Part shown: one piece after another, positions 38,127 through 46,649 of the stretch
Position numbering within the stretch: the stretch's first letter is position 1
Layout: each line of letters opens with the position of its first letter
Source of the DNA: a virus
Length of the DNA: 50,397 nt
IMG/VR virus record: IMGVR_UViG_3300042691_006802
Location: 1-50,397 of that record
Reading direction: 5' to 3' (one strand)
The notes under the pieces: generated by a model
What the model was told of the DNA's origin: nothing
What the model saw: the letters and a program-made list of their open reading frames with translations, nothing else
Databases searched by the model: none
Translations under genes and position numbers: made by a program

Positions 38127-38281
38127 TTGCCATGCTGTCGATGGCAATTGTGCTGTTTCTCATGGTCTTGACAGCGTTCATTTACATCGACATCCTCGGG
38201 GCCAAGGCAGAGGTAAGGGAGCAGCTTGTCAAGCTTGAGAAGTTGCGTCGGGAAGTGGAAAAACTTGCAAAGGAAAAGTAA
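37991..38281 (+). CDS. Overlapping membrane/coiled-coil protein, 96 aa
   Basis: Starts inside the previous gene and overlaps it by 136 bases in a different frame. Basic, Gly-rich N-terminus (KKGAGKGNGRSFGGSGNRP), one hydrophobic span (LIAMLSMAIVLFLMVLTAFI) and a coiled-coil tail (LVKLEKLRREVEKLAKEK). Topology recalls an inner-membrane spanin, but no lipoprotein partner is visible. Possibly another lysis accessory. Confidence 0.6.
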   Translation: MATKKGAGKGNGRSFGGSGNRPTGGVYRGSVVDSGEGSDGSLGILIAMLSMAIVLFLMVLTAFIYIDILGAKAEVREQLVKLEKLRREVEKLAKEK

Positions 38282-38784
38282 TGCTCAGTCTCATTTCAAC
38301 CCTAGGTGGTCTTTTGATCTCAGGTCTGCCCAAGCTGCTTGAGTTCTTCCAAGACAAGGCAGACAAGAAGCACGAGCTGGCGCTGGCCGAGATGCAGACA
38401 ATCCGCGAGAAGGAACTGGCCGTCATGGGCTACGCCGCCCAAGCCAAGGTCGAAGAGATCCGCGCTGACCAGATCGCCATGCAGACCGATGCCCAGATGA
38501 CCCAAGCGGCTCTGGCGCACGATGAGAAGGTTCTGGAGAAGTCCAGCAAATGGGTGGTCAACTACGTGGGCACTGTGCGCCCGACTGTCACCTACATGTT
38601 CGTGCTGGAGTTGATTGCCATCAACCTGTACATGACCTACTACCTGTTTGCCCACCCAAGTCTGATTCAGACGGTGGACGATGTGATCCGCTATTCCGAA
38701 ATTATTTTCAGTGGTGATGAGATGGCAATGCTCGGGGGAATTATTGGATTTTGGTTTGGAAGCCGTAACTGGAACAAAAAGTGA
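38281..38784 (+). CDS. Holin (three-TM family-like), 167 aa
   Basis: A helical charged part (DKKHELALAEMQTIREKELA) followed by hydrophobic spans (YVGTVRPTVTYMFVLELIA, then LYMTYYLFAHPSL) and ending GGIIGFWFGSRNWNK, matching the C-terminus of holins annotated 'holin of 3TMs'. It stands directly before the endolysin and would open the inner membrane at lysis. Confidence 0.75.
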   Translation: MLSLISTLGGLLISGLPKLLEFFQDKADKKHELALAEMQTIREKELAVMGYAAQAKVEEIRADQIAMQTDAQMTQAALAHDEKVLEKSSKWVVNYVGTVRPTVTYMFVLELIAINLYMTYYLFAHPSLIQTVDDVIRYSEIIFSGDEMAMLGGIIGFWFGSRNWNKK

Positions 38785-39305
38785 AGACATCCGACAAAGG
38801 CATCCATCTGATGCACCTGTTTGAGGGCTATAGGGACAAACCCTATCAATGCTCTGCTCACATGTGGACGATTGGGTGGGGCCATGTCATCTACCATGAT
38901 CAACTCAAACTGCCGATGGTCAGGAAGGAAGGCTATGAAGGACTCATCCGTTCGGAATACCCGCTTCGCCCGGAGCATAACCGTGTCTGGAGCCGCCCAG
39001 AATTGGTCGGTATATTCAAAGATGACCTCGTCAATTTTGAACGTGGTGTTCTTCGACTTGCTCCCAATCTGTCTGGCCGTCAAGGCGCTTTCGACGCTTG
39101 CGTGGCTTTCAGCTTCAACGTAGGTCTGGGGAACTTCCAAAGATCCACGATTCGTCAGAAAATCGGGCGAAAGGATTGGGACGGAGCCGCCGAGGCATTT
39201 ATGGTTTGGACGAAAGCCGGTGGCAAGGTTCTCAAAGGTTTGGTTCGCCGCCGAGAGGCGGAACGTGCGCTCTTCCTGAGCGACAAAGACGAAGAAGAGA
39301 ATTGA
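38781..39305 (+). CDS. Endolysin, T4-type lysozyme (muramidase), 174 aa
   Basis: The glycoside hydrolase 24 active site is read as HLFEGYRDKPYQCSAHMWTI (catalytic Glu15, Thr30) followed by GWGH. The triad is E-x8-C-x5-T: the residue equivalent to T4 Asp20 is Cys24, a substitution known to keep activity in T4 lysozyme. C-terminal AFDACVAFSFNVGLGNFQRS and LVRRREAERALF are typical. GTG start overlapping the holin TGA. No signal peptide is seen, so holin release is likely. Confidence 0.85.
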   Translation: MKTSDKGIHLMHLFEGYRDKPYQCSAHMWTIGWGHVIYHDQLKLPMVRKEGYEGLIRSEYPLRPEHNRVWSRPELVGIFKDDLVNFERGVLRLAPNLSGRQGAFDACVAFSFNVGLGNFQRSTIRQKIGRKDWDGAAEAFMVWTKAGGKVLKGLVRRREAERALFLSDKDEEEN

Positions 39306-39306
39306 C

Positions 39307-41340
39307 ATGCCCCTCCAAAAGTTGCAGTTCCGGCCCGGTGTAAACAGGGAATCCACGACCCTTGCGAACGAAGGCGGCTGGTTTGAGTCCGACAAAGTGC
39401 GCTTCCGCTCCGGCTTCCCAGAGAAGATTGGCGGCTGGACGAAGGACACCGGGTCTGAAGATGTCACCACACCCAAGGACACTCTTGCCGCAAGTGGCCT
39501 TGTGACGGCTTTGCCGCCCACCACTGGATCGTTCTGGGGGGTCTGCCGCGCCCTTTTCAACTGGATCAACTTGTCCGGCTACAACCTGCTGGGCCTTGGG
39601 ACGAACCTCAAGTACTACATCCAGAACGGCGTTGGAGGCACGTTCTACGATGTGACCCCAATCCGAGACACAGCCACTGGGGTGACCAACGCCTTCACCA
39701 CTGACACCGCCACCAACTCTGGTGGGCAGACCACGCTGATCGTGAACGACGCTGGGCATGGGGCGCAGACGGGCGATTTTGTCTGCATCTCAAACACCTC
39801 CGGCCCGGTCAATGGGGTGCTTGCGGCCAACATCGACGGTGAGCACCAGATCACCTACATCTCCTCCAGCACGTACTCCATCACGGTGACGGGCACGGCC
39901 ACATCCTCTGGCACACCTGCGGTGTCGGCCAACTTTTACTACCAGCTTACAGTGGGTTCTGATGTTTACACGACATCGGTGGGCTGGGGCGCTGGCGGCT
40001 GGGGCGGGGCAACCACTGGGTATTCCTCAACCGGCTGGGGTTCTGCGGCTCCTGCGGGTCTCGGGATTGGCGTTCAGCTTCGCCTGTGGAGCCAGTCCAA
40101 CTTCGGACAAGATCTGATCATCAACCCCCGTGGCGGGGCCATGTACTACTGGGCCGTGAACAGCAGCCCCAGCACCTTCGACCGCGCCCAGATCATCAAG
40201 GCGAGTACCGGCATTTCCATCCGTGGCAGCACGGTGACTCCAGACTCCACCTGTCCATCTCTGGTCAACATGGTGATGGTGTCGGATGCCTCCCGTTTTG
40301 TGATCGCCTTGGGGACAAACGATCCGTCTGGCGTGTTGTTCGGCACGGCCATCGATCCATTGCTCATTCGCTGGTCGGATCAGGAGTCCGTTGCCATTTG
40401 GTCGCCTGATGTGGACAACCAAGCGGGTAGCTACCGTCTGAGCCAAGGCTCCGAGATCATCACTGGCTTGCAGACCCGACAAGAGATTTTGATCTGGACG
40501 GACTCCGCAATCTACTCCATGCAGTACTTGGGCGCTCCTTACGTCTGGGGCTTCCAAATCATGGGCTCCAACATTTCCATCATGGGGCCAAACGCTGTGG
40601 CGGTTGCCAACAACGTGACCTACTGGATGGGCACGGACAAGTTCTACATGTACTCCGGTCGCGTGGAAACGCTCCCCTGCACCCTGCGACAGTACGTGTT
40701 TGACGACATCAATCTTGAGCAGTCGTATCAGTTCTTCGCTGGCACGAACGAGGGCTACAACGAGGTGTGGTGGTTCTATTGCTCTGCCAATTCGACCGTG
40801 GTTGACCGCTACGTGATCTTCAACCACTTGGAGCGCACTTGGTACTACGGATCGATGGAGCGCACGGCTTGGACTGACAGCCCACTGCGCGACTTCCCAA
40901 TGGCCGCTGGGTACGACGGCATGCTCATCTACCACGAAGATGGAGTCGATGATGGAACCACAAACCCTCCTTCTCCTATCGTTGCTTATTGCCAGTCCTC
41001 GGATTTCGACATTGGTGACGGTCACAATTTCGGCTTGGTTACTCGGATTATTCCCGACGTGACCTTTGACGGGTCCACAGTCAACAACCCGACGACTGTG
41101 TTCACCGTGCGTCCACGCCAGAACCCCGGCGCAAACTATGGGGACACCGACAACCCAGATGTGATCAGCGCACAGAACTACCAGAACCAGCAGACCTACA
41201 ACGTCCAGCAGTTCACCAATTACGCCTACGTCCGCATCCGTGGCCGTCAGATGGCGTTCAAAATCAGTTCCGATGGTCTGGGTGTCTCTTGGCAACTTGG
41301 CACACCCCGCCTTGAGGTTCGCCCTGACGGAAGACGTTGA
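39307..41340 (+). CDS. Tail hub / DNA-stabilising protein (gp10-like), 677 aa
   Basis: QFRPGVNRESTTLANEGGWF, then KVRFRSGFPEKIGGW, followed by a propeller-like beta-rich body with LTVGSDVYTTSVGWGAGGWG, LWSQSNFGQDLIINPRGGAM and WSPDVDNQAGSY. This is the pattern of P22 gp10-like packaged-DNA stabilisation or tail-hub proteins of podoviruses. It forms the hub below the adaptor. Position after lysis genes is unusual but common in environmental podoviruses. Confidence 0.75.
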   Translation: MPLQKLQFRPGVNRESTTLANEGGWFESDKVRFRSGFPEKIGGWTKDTGSEDVTTPKDTLAASGLVTALPPTTGSFWGVCRALFNWINLSGYNLLGLGTNLKYYIQNGVGGTFYDVTPIRDTATGVTNAFTTDTATNSGGQTTLIVNDAGHGAQTGDFVCISNTSGPVNGVLAANIDGEHQITYISSSTYSITVTGTATSSGTPAVSANFYYQLTVGSDVYTTSVGWGAGGWGGATTGYSSTGWGSAAPAGLGIGVQLRLWSQSNFGQDLIINPRGGAMYYWAVNSSPSTFDRAQIIKASTGISIRGSTVTPDSTCPSLVNMVMVSDASRFVIALGTNDPSGVLFGTAIDPLLIRWSDQESVAIWSPDVDNQAGSYRLSQGSEIITGLQTRQEILIWTDSAIYSMQYLGAPYVWGFQIMGSNISIMGPNAVAVANNVTYWMGTDKFYMYSGRVETLPCTLRQYVFDDINLEQSYQFFAGTNEGYNEVWWFYCSANSTVVDRYVIFNHLERTWYYGSMERTAWTDSPLRDFPMAAGYDGMLIYHEDGVDDGTTNPPSPIVAYCQSSDFDIGDGHNFGLVTRIIPDVTFDGSTVNNPTTVFTVRPRQNPGANYGDTDNPDVISAQNYQNQQTYNVQQFTNYAYVRIRGRQMAFKISSDGLGVSWQLGTPRLEVRPDGRR

Positions 41341-41990
41341 TGACGATCCCAGCCCGAGTCCTCCTTGCTCCGCAACCTCCGATGTTGCCGATTGCCCCTG
41401 TGCAATACGGCCAGCAGTATCAGGATCAGTTTGCCAACGTACTGCGCCTCTACTTCAACCAGCTCTCCAACACTTTTGGCACAGAGCTTGGGCCAACCGG
41501 CGGGCGGTTTCTGAACTTCCCCTACGCCGCCGTCCAGCGCACAACGGATGTAGCCTTCACCGCCAATACGCCAGCGCAGATCACATTCGACACCAACGAC
41601 TTTCTGAACGGTTGTACGAACGATGGCACGGACGGGATTCATGCTGACTACGCTGGCATCTACAACTACCAGTTCAGTGTCCAGTTGAGGAACACCAATA
41701 CGCAGATCCATTCTGCTTGGATCTGGCTCAGGGTGAATGGGGTTGATGTTGATGGCACTGGGAGCAAGTTCGATGTGATCTCTTCCCACGGCGGCATCGA
41801 TGGATTTGTGATTGCTGCTGCAAACTTTTATGTGAGCCTCAACGCCGGTGATTACGTGGAAATGTGGGCGGCGACTGACAACACCGCCGTTTCGTTTGAT
41901 GCCACTGGCGCACAGACCTCGCCCTTTGTGATGCCATCCATCCCTTCGGTGGTGGCAACCCTTTCTTTCGTCTCGTCTGTACCTGCGTAA
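41340..41990 (+). CDS. Beta-rich virion protein (C1q/TNF-like), 216 aa
   Basis: N-terminal helical part (YQDQFANVLRLYFNQLSNTF) and a C-terminal jelly-roll-like domain (YAGIYNYQFSVQLRNTNTQI, then SAWIWLRVNGVDVDG and VEMWAATDNTAVSF). The fold resembles phage receptor-binding or knob domains. ATG at 41340 overlaps the preceding TGA. A TTG codon immediately upstream could be an alternative. Confidence 0.65.
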   Translation: MTIPARVLLAPQPPMLPIAPVQYGQQYQDQFANVLRLYFNQLSNTFGTELGPTGGRFLNFPYAAVQRTTDVAFTANTPAQITFDTNDFLNGCTNDGTDGIHADYAGIYNYQFSVQLRNTNTQIHSAWIWLRVNGVDVDGTGSKFDVISSHGGIDGFVIAAANFYVSLNAGDYVEMWAATDNTAVSFDATGAQTSPFVMPSIPSVVATLSFVSSVPA

Positions 41991-42042
41991 GGATTGATCA
42001 AAGATGTCCAAAATGGTACGATTCAAATACTAGGAGAAAAGT

Positions 42043-43314
42043 ATGGCTGGCGGTGGAATTGGCGAAGCAGCTCTCATTGGCGCAGTGATTGGCGGCGGTT
42101 CTTCCGCTTTGACTGGCCGCGACCCTCTTCAGGGCGCACTCCTTGGGGGTCTTACCGGCGGCGCTGGTGCTGGCATCAGCAATTTGCTGGGCGGTGTAAC
42201 TCCGGCTTTGGCTCCTGAACTTGCTGTTGGTGCTGATACAGGAATCGCCGCAGGAATCAATTCCGCTGCTTCCGCAGCGTCCCCCACAGGACTGGCAGCG
42301 TTGCAAAGCACGGCAGTCCCGCAGTCGGTCCTTGATCAGTCAATTGCGCAAGAGATGGCGCTCAATAAACCCGTTACTCAGCTGCTGGTTGACCCCGGTG
42401 TTTACGCTGCTCCGGTTTCTCCGACCACACAGGCTGCAATTGAGCAATCAATCGCAGGTGACCCTTCCTTCTCTCACCGAATTTCTCAAGTCGCCCCCAC
42501 CGTCCAATCCCAGACTCCTGTCTTCGATGCGATCAAATCGCTTGGAACGTCTATCGGGGACAACCAAAAAGGCACGACCACACAGGCGCTCAAGGATATT
42601 GGCTCTTCTGTTTTGGGCAAGATTGGAGACAACCCTGTTCCGTACGCGCTCTCCGGCATCGTTCCGCTGGCCATGCTGGACCCGAAAAAAACAGACGCTA
42701 CGCCAGTTGAAAAGTACGAAGGCCCCTTGAGCAAGTTCAAGTACGACCCCAACACCTTCCAGCCTTACACCCCTCAGCCGCCCAATCCTGTTTACCGCCC
42801 CGTCTACAACAGCTATGGCTTGCCAACCATTTACGCAGCCGCTGGTGGGTCTGTTGAGCAGATGTCTCAAGCCAATTCTGTTGGGGCCAACACGGGCTAC
42901 CCACAGGCTGACATCCTCGGTCATGCGTACTCCACGCCTTGGCAAACACCGGTTTCTCAAAATGTTGTCGCTGGGGTTGCCGATACTGGGGTTAACCCTA
43001 TTACCGGGCAGATGGCGTTTGCTGGTGGGGGCATCGCTGACCTTGGCAGCTACTCAGACGGCGGCCGCATGCTCAAAGGGCCGGGAGACGGCATGTCGGA
43101 CAGCATTCCTGCCACAATCGCCAACAAGCGCCCAGCTCGTTTGGCCAACGAAGAGTTCGTGGTTCCGGCAGACGTGGTCTCCCACCTTGGCAACGGCTCC
43201 TCTGATGCAGGAGCCAAACAGCTTTACGCCATGATGGACAGGGTGCGCAAAGCCCGCACCGGAACCAAACAGCAAGGGCGCGAGATCAACCCGACCAAGT
43301 ACATGCCCGCATGA
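42043..43314 (+). CDS. Internal virion / ejection-type protein, 423 aa
   Basis: N-terminal Gly/Ala-rich glycine-zipper segment (ALIGAVIGGGSSALTGRDPL, then GALLGGLTGGAGAGISNLLG), suited to insert in membranes. The C-terminus GPGDGMSDSIPATIANKRPA then LANEEFVVPADVVSHLGNGS and KYMPA is highly conserved among phage internal proteins. It could be part of the ejection conduit. AGGAGAAAAGT precedes the ATG. Confidence 0.7.
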   Translation: MAGGGIGEAALIGAVIGGGSSALTGRDPLQGALLGGLTGGAGAGISNLLGGVTPALAPELAVGADTGIAAGINSAASAASPTGLAALQSTAVPQSVLDQSIAQEMALNKPVTQLLVDPGVYAAPVSPTTQAAIEQSIAGDPSFSHRISQVAPTVQSQTPVFDAIKSLGTSIGDNQKGTTTQALKDIGSSVLGKIGDNPVPYALSGIVPLAMLDPKKTDATPVEKYEGPLSKFKYDPNTFQPYTPQPPNPVYRPVYNSYGLPTIYAAAGGSVEQMSQANSVGANTGYPQADILGHAYSTPWQTPVSQNVVAGVADTGVNPITGQMAFAGGGIADLGSYSDGGRMLKGPGDGMSDSIPATIANKRPARLANEEFVVPADVVSHLGNGSSDAGAKQLYAMMDRVRKARTGTKQQGREINPTKYMPA

Positions 43315-43718
43315 AGCTGATCCACATTCCAACCAATCACATCCTCCAGTTCTGGGACACGGTGGAGCCACATCTCAAACGCGCCGAGTCTTTTGGCGGC
43401 AACGAGTACAGCATCGAGCAGATCAAGGTCTACCTCACCTTGGGGCAGTGGATTTTGGTGGTGGCAATGGAAGAAGACCGCACGATCCACGGCGCGGCAA
43501 CACTGTCTTTCATCAACTACCCCAACGACCGCGTGGCGTTCATCACCTGCCTTGGCGGGCATGCGCTCCTGAATGCGGACGTCTTGGAGCAATTAAAAGC
43601 CCTTGTCAAAGAAGCAGGGGCCACCAAAATTCAAGGGGCCGTGCGCGAGTCTGTCGCCCGGTTGGCAAAGCAATGCGGCTTCTACGACCGATACCAGATC
43701 GTAGAGACCAAAGTTTAA
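43311..43718 (+). CDS. GNAT-like acetyltransferase-fold protein, 135 aa
   Basis: The whole reads as one GNAT-like alpha/beta unit: a helix IPTNHILQFWDTVEPHLKRA, strands ILVVAMEEDRTIHGAATLSF, then FITCLGGHALL, ending AGATKIQGAVRESVARLAKQ and CGFYD with the usual 'L-x-K-x-G-F' end. The acetyl-CoA loop is not obvious, so it may be structural. Commonly found among phage internal-virion genes. Confidence 0.65.
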   Translation: MKLIHIPTNHILQFWDTVEPHLKRAESFGGNEYSIEQIKVYLTLGQWILVVAMEEDRTIHGAATLSFINYPNDRVAFITCLGGHALLNADVLEQLKALVKEAGATKIQGAVRESVARLAKQCGFYDRYQIVETKV

Positions 43719-43728
43719 GGAGCGCACT

Positions 43729-44769
43729 ATGGCTGGCGGCGGCGGACAACCTTCACAACCTACACAAACAACCGTAACGAACACCAACCTGCCTGAGTAC
43801 GCTCGTCCGTACGTGGAGACGATGCTGGGCGCTGGGCAACAACAGGTGTTTGACTACAAACCAGACGCGTCTGGCAACATGGTGGCGCAGGGCTTTAGAC
43901 CCTACACGCCGTTCAGCACCGACCCTTCGGCCTACTTTGCAGGGTTTTCCCCTATGCAACAGGCGTCGTTCCAAGGTGCGGCCAATTTGGCCCAGCAAGG
44001 CGCGGCTCCGCAGGTCACGCAAGGGTCGCAGCTTGCCGGTGCGGCAGGTCTTGGCGCACTCAACACGGGGGCGTTTGGCACTCAGGAAGCCATGTCGTAC
44101 ATGAACCCATACGTTGAGGCGGCTTTGGCCCCCCAGATGGAGCTGATGCGGCGTCAACAAGGTGCTCAAGCCCAACAAATGGCGGGTCAGGCCACACTGG
44201 CCGGGGCGTTTGGCGGCTCCCGCTACGGGCTGGCGCAAGCCCAGCAGAACCTTGCCAACCAGCTTGCACAGCAAAACTTGGTGGGGCAGGGGTATCAAAC
44301 GGCCTACCAGCAAGCCGCCCAACAGTACAACGCCGATCAAGCGCGGCGTTTGCAAGGTCTGCAAGCCGCCATGCAGGGGGCACAGACTCTGGGGCAGCTG
44401 GGGCAGACGGCCTACGGCCAGCAGACGGGCAACATCAATTTGCTCAACCAGTTGGGCGGGCAGCAGCAAGCGGCTGAACAGGCCAAGATCAACCAGCAGA
44501 TTCAGGACTACGCTACGCAGCAGCAATACCCGATGATGCAGTTGGCCAACCTGAGCGGCCTGTTGCGCGGCTTGCCGATGCAGTCTGCCACCACCCAGAT
44601 GTACCAAGCTGCGCCCAGCACGATGAGCCAGATTGCCGGTCTCGGGACTGCGGCGGCTGGTGCTTACAAACTGTTTGGGGCTAAGAAGGGTGGTAAGGTG
44701 CCCACACCCAAAGTGGGTAGTGCTGGATTGATGGACTTGGCGCTTGCCAAGATGGAGAGTGCTGCATGA
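43729..44769 (+). CDS. Internal virion protein, Gln/Ala-rich, 346 aa
   Basis: N-terminus NLPEYARPYVETMLGAGQQQ is conserved among internal phage proteins, then a long Gln/Ala-rich helical stretch (QQNLANQLAQQNLVGQGYQT). Ends LMDLALAKMESAA. Likely packaged in the head and ejected with DNA. Function inferred from position. Confidence 0.7.
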   Translation: MAGGGGQPSQPTQTTVTNTNLPEYARPYVETMLGAGQQQVFDYKPDASGNMVAQGFRPYTPFSTDPSAYFAGFSPMQQASFQGAANLAQQGAAPQVTQGSQLAGAAGLGALNTGAFGTQEAMSYMNPYVEAALAPQMELMRRQQGAQAQQMAGQATLAGAFGGSRYGLAQAQQNLANQLAQQNLVGQGYQTAYQQAAQQYNADQARRLQGLQAAMQGAQTLGQLGQTAYGQQTGNINLLNQLGGQQQAAEQAKINQQIQDYATQQQYPMMQLANLSGLLRGLPMQSATTQMYQAAPSTMSQIAGLGTAAAGAYKLFGAKKGGKVPTPKVGSAGLMDLALAKMESAA

Positions 44770-46592
44770 TTAACGTCCCCCAAATCACCGCTGATCTGGC
44801 CCGCATGCCCGACAGGTCATTGCAACAGTACGCCCAGATGCACCGCAACGACCCCTACATCGTGGCGTTGGCGTTGGCTGAGTCCAACCGCCGCAAGCAG
44901 CTTCGCATCGGTGCACAGGCTGGCCAAGCCCAACAGATGCCCACTGTGGTGGAGCAAGACATTGCTCAGATGGCCCCCGAACAGGTTGGCATCGGCTCCC
45001 TGCCCGAGCAGTCTCTTGCCAAGATGGCAGGTGGCGGCATCGTTGCGTTTGAAGAAGGCGGTGAGGTTGAGCACTACCAGAACCGTGGCTTCACTGGATT
45101 AGAAGAGCCAGACGCGAGATTTTTGTTTCCCAACATTGGTCCGCAACCAACAGTCTCAACAGCGGATGAAGACAATCCTCGCATTCCCAACTGGGTTAGA
45201 CGGTTGCCTGATGACAGCCCTCTTAAGGCAGCATGGTTGCGAGAGTTTCAAAACGAGCCTGTCAAAAAATTGATCAATGCTAATGGGTTGTTGGCTATGC
45301 AGCCTACACAGTCCCAACAAGCATTGGGGAGCAGGTTTGCTTCTCCGCCAACCGGCCCCGGCAGTAAACCTTCTTCAGGCAGTCAGGCACCAATGGCTGA
45401 TGTGCTTAGAGGGCAAGGTTCTGCAAGCGGGGTAAACGCCCTTACAAACAATCTGATTGCTGCGTCACAAGAAACCGACGCCGGTATGTACCCTCGTGGG
45501 AATGAGCCTCGTGCACCTGAAACGCCCGCAGGTGTTGCAGCGGCAGCTCCCAGTCCTGCGTTTGCCGCGCTTCAAGCCGCAGCCACACAGCAAGGTGGTG
45601 GCGGAGCCCCGCGCAGTGGCGTTGGCAGTTTGGTCCAAAGTCCTGAACAGTATCAGGCCATGTACAACAAACTCCGTCCTAATCCTGCCACCATTTCTGA
45701 CCCTTTTGCAGTTCAAGCTGCGGAAGCTGGCCGCGCTCGTATCGCGGCTTCGGAAGCTTCACGAGACCAGCTTAAGCAGGACATTGAAGCGCTTGGCGAG
45801 TTTGGCAAAGAACGAGAGGCACGGCTTAAAGCGCGAGAAGAAAAACTTGGCAAGCAAGAAGGCGAAACAACGGGTCTGGCGTTGCTCAAAGCTGGTTTTG
45901 CCATGATGAGCGGTACAAGTCCTCACGCATTTGTCAACATTGGCGCTGGTGCTGGTATTGGTGTGGATGAGTACACCAAAGGTAAAGAGAAAATTGACGC
46001 TGCCCGCGAACGGCTCGATGAGGCGTATTCAAGGCTTGATGAGATTCGCCGAGGCGAAAAAGTTGCAAACGCCAGAGAACTGCGTGCGGCAAATAAAGAA
46101 GTCAAGTTGGCTGAAGCCGATGTTAAAGACAAAGGCGTGGCTGCTTTGCGGACTCAGTTGGGTATTGAAGAGGCCAAAGCCACAGAACTTGTCAATGCGT
46201 ACACCCAAGATCGCCGCACACAGTTTACGGCAGAGTCGCAAGAAAGAATTGCGGCACAAAACAGACAAAGCCAAGCCCTTTCCACTCTGGCTCAGATTGA
46301 AGCGCATAAAGAAATTGCTGCAATGCCGGGGGCAGAGCAAAAGCTCTACACGGCCTTGGGCGGTGGCGACATTCTCAAAGGTTTTGAGAAAGCCAAAACC
46401 ATCATGCAAGAGACAAAGAAGGACTTGATGACTGAGTACACCGAATGGCTTAAAGCCAACCCGATGGCTGGCATGGAGCCCGATAACGGCATGAACAAGT
46501 TTCTAAAACAGAAAATGATGTTCAGCGGGTTGGGTGGGCTGAATAAACCCCCTGCTCCAACTGGAGCGCCTACTGGACAAGTCCGTCAGTAA
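44766..46592 (+). CDS. Internal virion protein with coiled coils, 608 aa
   Basis: Begins MINVPQITADLARMPDRSLQ, with VALALAESNRRKQLR, and KMAGGGIVAFEEGGEVEHYQ. A long helical region (RARIAASEASRDQLKQDIEA and AARERLDEAYSRLDEIRRG) follows. The AxGG-GIVAFxxGG motif recurs among internal proteins of tailed phages. Overlaps neighbours by four bases. Probably ejected with the genome. Confidence 0.7.
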   Translation: MINVPQITADLARMPDRSLQQYAQMHRNDPYIVALALAESNRRKQLRIGAQAGQAQQMPTVVEQDIAQMAPEQVGIGSLPEQSLAKMAGGGIVAFEEGGEVEHYQNRGFTGLEEPDARFLFPNIGPQPTVSTADEDNPRIPNWVRRLPDDSPLKAAWLREFQNEPVKKLINANGLLAMQPTQSQQALGSRFASPPTGPGSKPSSGSQAPMADVLRGQGSASGVNALTNNLIAASQETDAGMYPRGNEPRAPETPAGVAAAAPSPAFAALQAAATQQGGGGAPRSGVGSLVQSPEQYQAMYNKLRPNPATISDPFAVQAAEAGRARIAASEASRDQLKQDIEALGEFGKEREARLKAREEKLGKQEGETTGLALLKAGFAMMSGTSPHAFVNIGAGAGIGVDEYTKGKEKIDAARERLDEAYSRLDEIRRGEKVANARELRAANKEVKLAEADVKDKGVAALRTQLGIEEAKATELVNAYTQDRRTQFTAESQERIAAQNRQSQALSTLAQIEAHKEIAAMPGAEQKLYTALGGGDILKGFEKAKTIMQETKKDLMTEYTEWLKANPMAGMEPDNGMNKFLKQKMMFSGLGGLNKPPAPTGAPTGQVRQ

Positions 46593-46601
46593 ACATACAA
46601 T

Positions 46602-46624
46602 AGCCCCATCCCCTTGATGGGGCT
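46602..46624 (+). terminator. Intergenic hairpin
   Basis: Stem AGCCCCATC / GATGGGGCT with a CCCTT loop. The run after it is only TCTACAATT, so it is a weak terminator or an RNA-stabilising hairpin between the gene above and the large gene at 46650. Confidence 0.5.
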
Positions 46625-46649
46625 TCTACAATTCGATTGGAAAACTGCC

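Noticed and set aside
40027-41295. 422-codon minus-strand frame opposite the hub gene
   Set aside because: Same reason: an antisense shadow of a strongly supported gene.
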